64,000 nucleotides of DNA from Diadema setosum (lineage: Eukaryota; Echinodermata; Echinoidea; Diadematoida; Diadematidae): contig CM067066.1 in assembly GCA_033980235.1 (NCBI GenBank), positions 29,811,976 through 29,875,975 on the forward strand, in the 5' to 3' direction. Within the stretch, counting starts at the first letter, position 1. The number at the start of each line of letters is the position of its first letter. This document shows positions 63,799 through 64,000 of this stretch, piece after piece. Both the position numbers and the translations under genes were made by a program. The notes below the pieces were generated by a model. That model did not search any database, was not told the origin of the DNA, and saw nothing but the letters and a program-made list of their open reading frames with translations.

Positions 63799-64000
63799 CT
63801 GTCGAGCAAAATGTGATTTTGGGGGTATGCAGTAAAGGAAAAACTCATCGGGACTCAACAGCCATTTCAACAAGTGCAAGGAAGAAGTGTTTCAGTTCAA
63901 CCATGATTAGAAAACATAGTTCAGAAATAAAATTAATCAGTTGAGTATAATCATATGTAGCAGTTTCATTGATGGTCCTTACAGTAAGAGGGGCCCTGCA
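63799..64000 (-). other. Intron of the minus-strand edge gene
   Basis: Sequence upstream of the edge-gene acceptor is AT-rich and shows no second exon before the window ends. The open frame that continues to 63848 passes through the acceptor tract and is not taken as coding. Confidence 0.4.

Overview
The window is metazoan nuclear DNA: AT-rich, dense in microsatellites, MITE-like fold-back elements and tRNA-derived SINEs, with one clear intron-containing gene. The mix of abundant TTTAAAGG-ended palindromic elements, SINEs and a WRNIP1 orthologue best fits a marine deuterostome. An echinoderm is my first guess, but this is inferred from repeat style and no marker proves it.

Layout. Positions 1-34,300 hold no gene I can support. 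They consist of (TA)n, (GATA)n, (CT)n, (CTT)n and (TAG)n tracts, several families of palindromic elements (A: 5,779-6,189 and 21,254-21,619; B: 2,726-3,116, 7,173-7,554 and 13,473-13,739; C: 7,549-7,969; D: first copy 1,312-1,879), a CCATGG-rich palindromic element at 9,634-9,962, and a cluster of two fold-backs around a tRNA-derived SINE at 33,124-33,750. A short GC-rich island at about 24,890-25,110 is open on both strands and is unresolved.

Positions 34,400-46,220 hold the plus-strand gene WRNIP1 (Werner helicase interacting protein 1, an AAA+ ATPase of the MgsA/RarA family). I resolve seven coding exons giving a 722-residue product, with a UBZ4 zinc finger, a long lysine- and serine-rich linker, Walker A, Walker B, sensor 1, an arginine finger and the MgsA C-terminal core. 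All six coding introns have GT...AG ends and join in frame. Its introns carry several mobile elements: a TTAA-flanked MITE, a 1.4-kb inverted-repeat element, a family D fold-back, a GTGACCGCC element, a SINE and a CTGTAAAA element.

Positions 46,220-63,500 are again gene-free as far as I can see. They contain family D copies 3 and 4, a TTTAAAGG-related element, a CTGTAAAA element, an hAT-like element with a visible 7-bp target duplication, two pogo/Tigger-like elements, a SINE, a 1.3-kb repeat containing many DR1-type nuclear receptor motifs, and a 1.1-kb inverted-repeat element rich in CGATCG. At the right edge, on the minus strand, lies the last coding exon of a second gene (63,594-63,798). 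Its C-terminal sequence vaguely recalls NIMA-related kinases. The rest of that gene is outside the window.

I found no undescribed multi-gene system. The most interesting material is the set of palindromic elements that share TTTAAAGG ends although their interiors differ, and the repeat that carries an array of perfect DR1 motifs.
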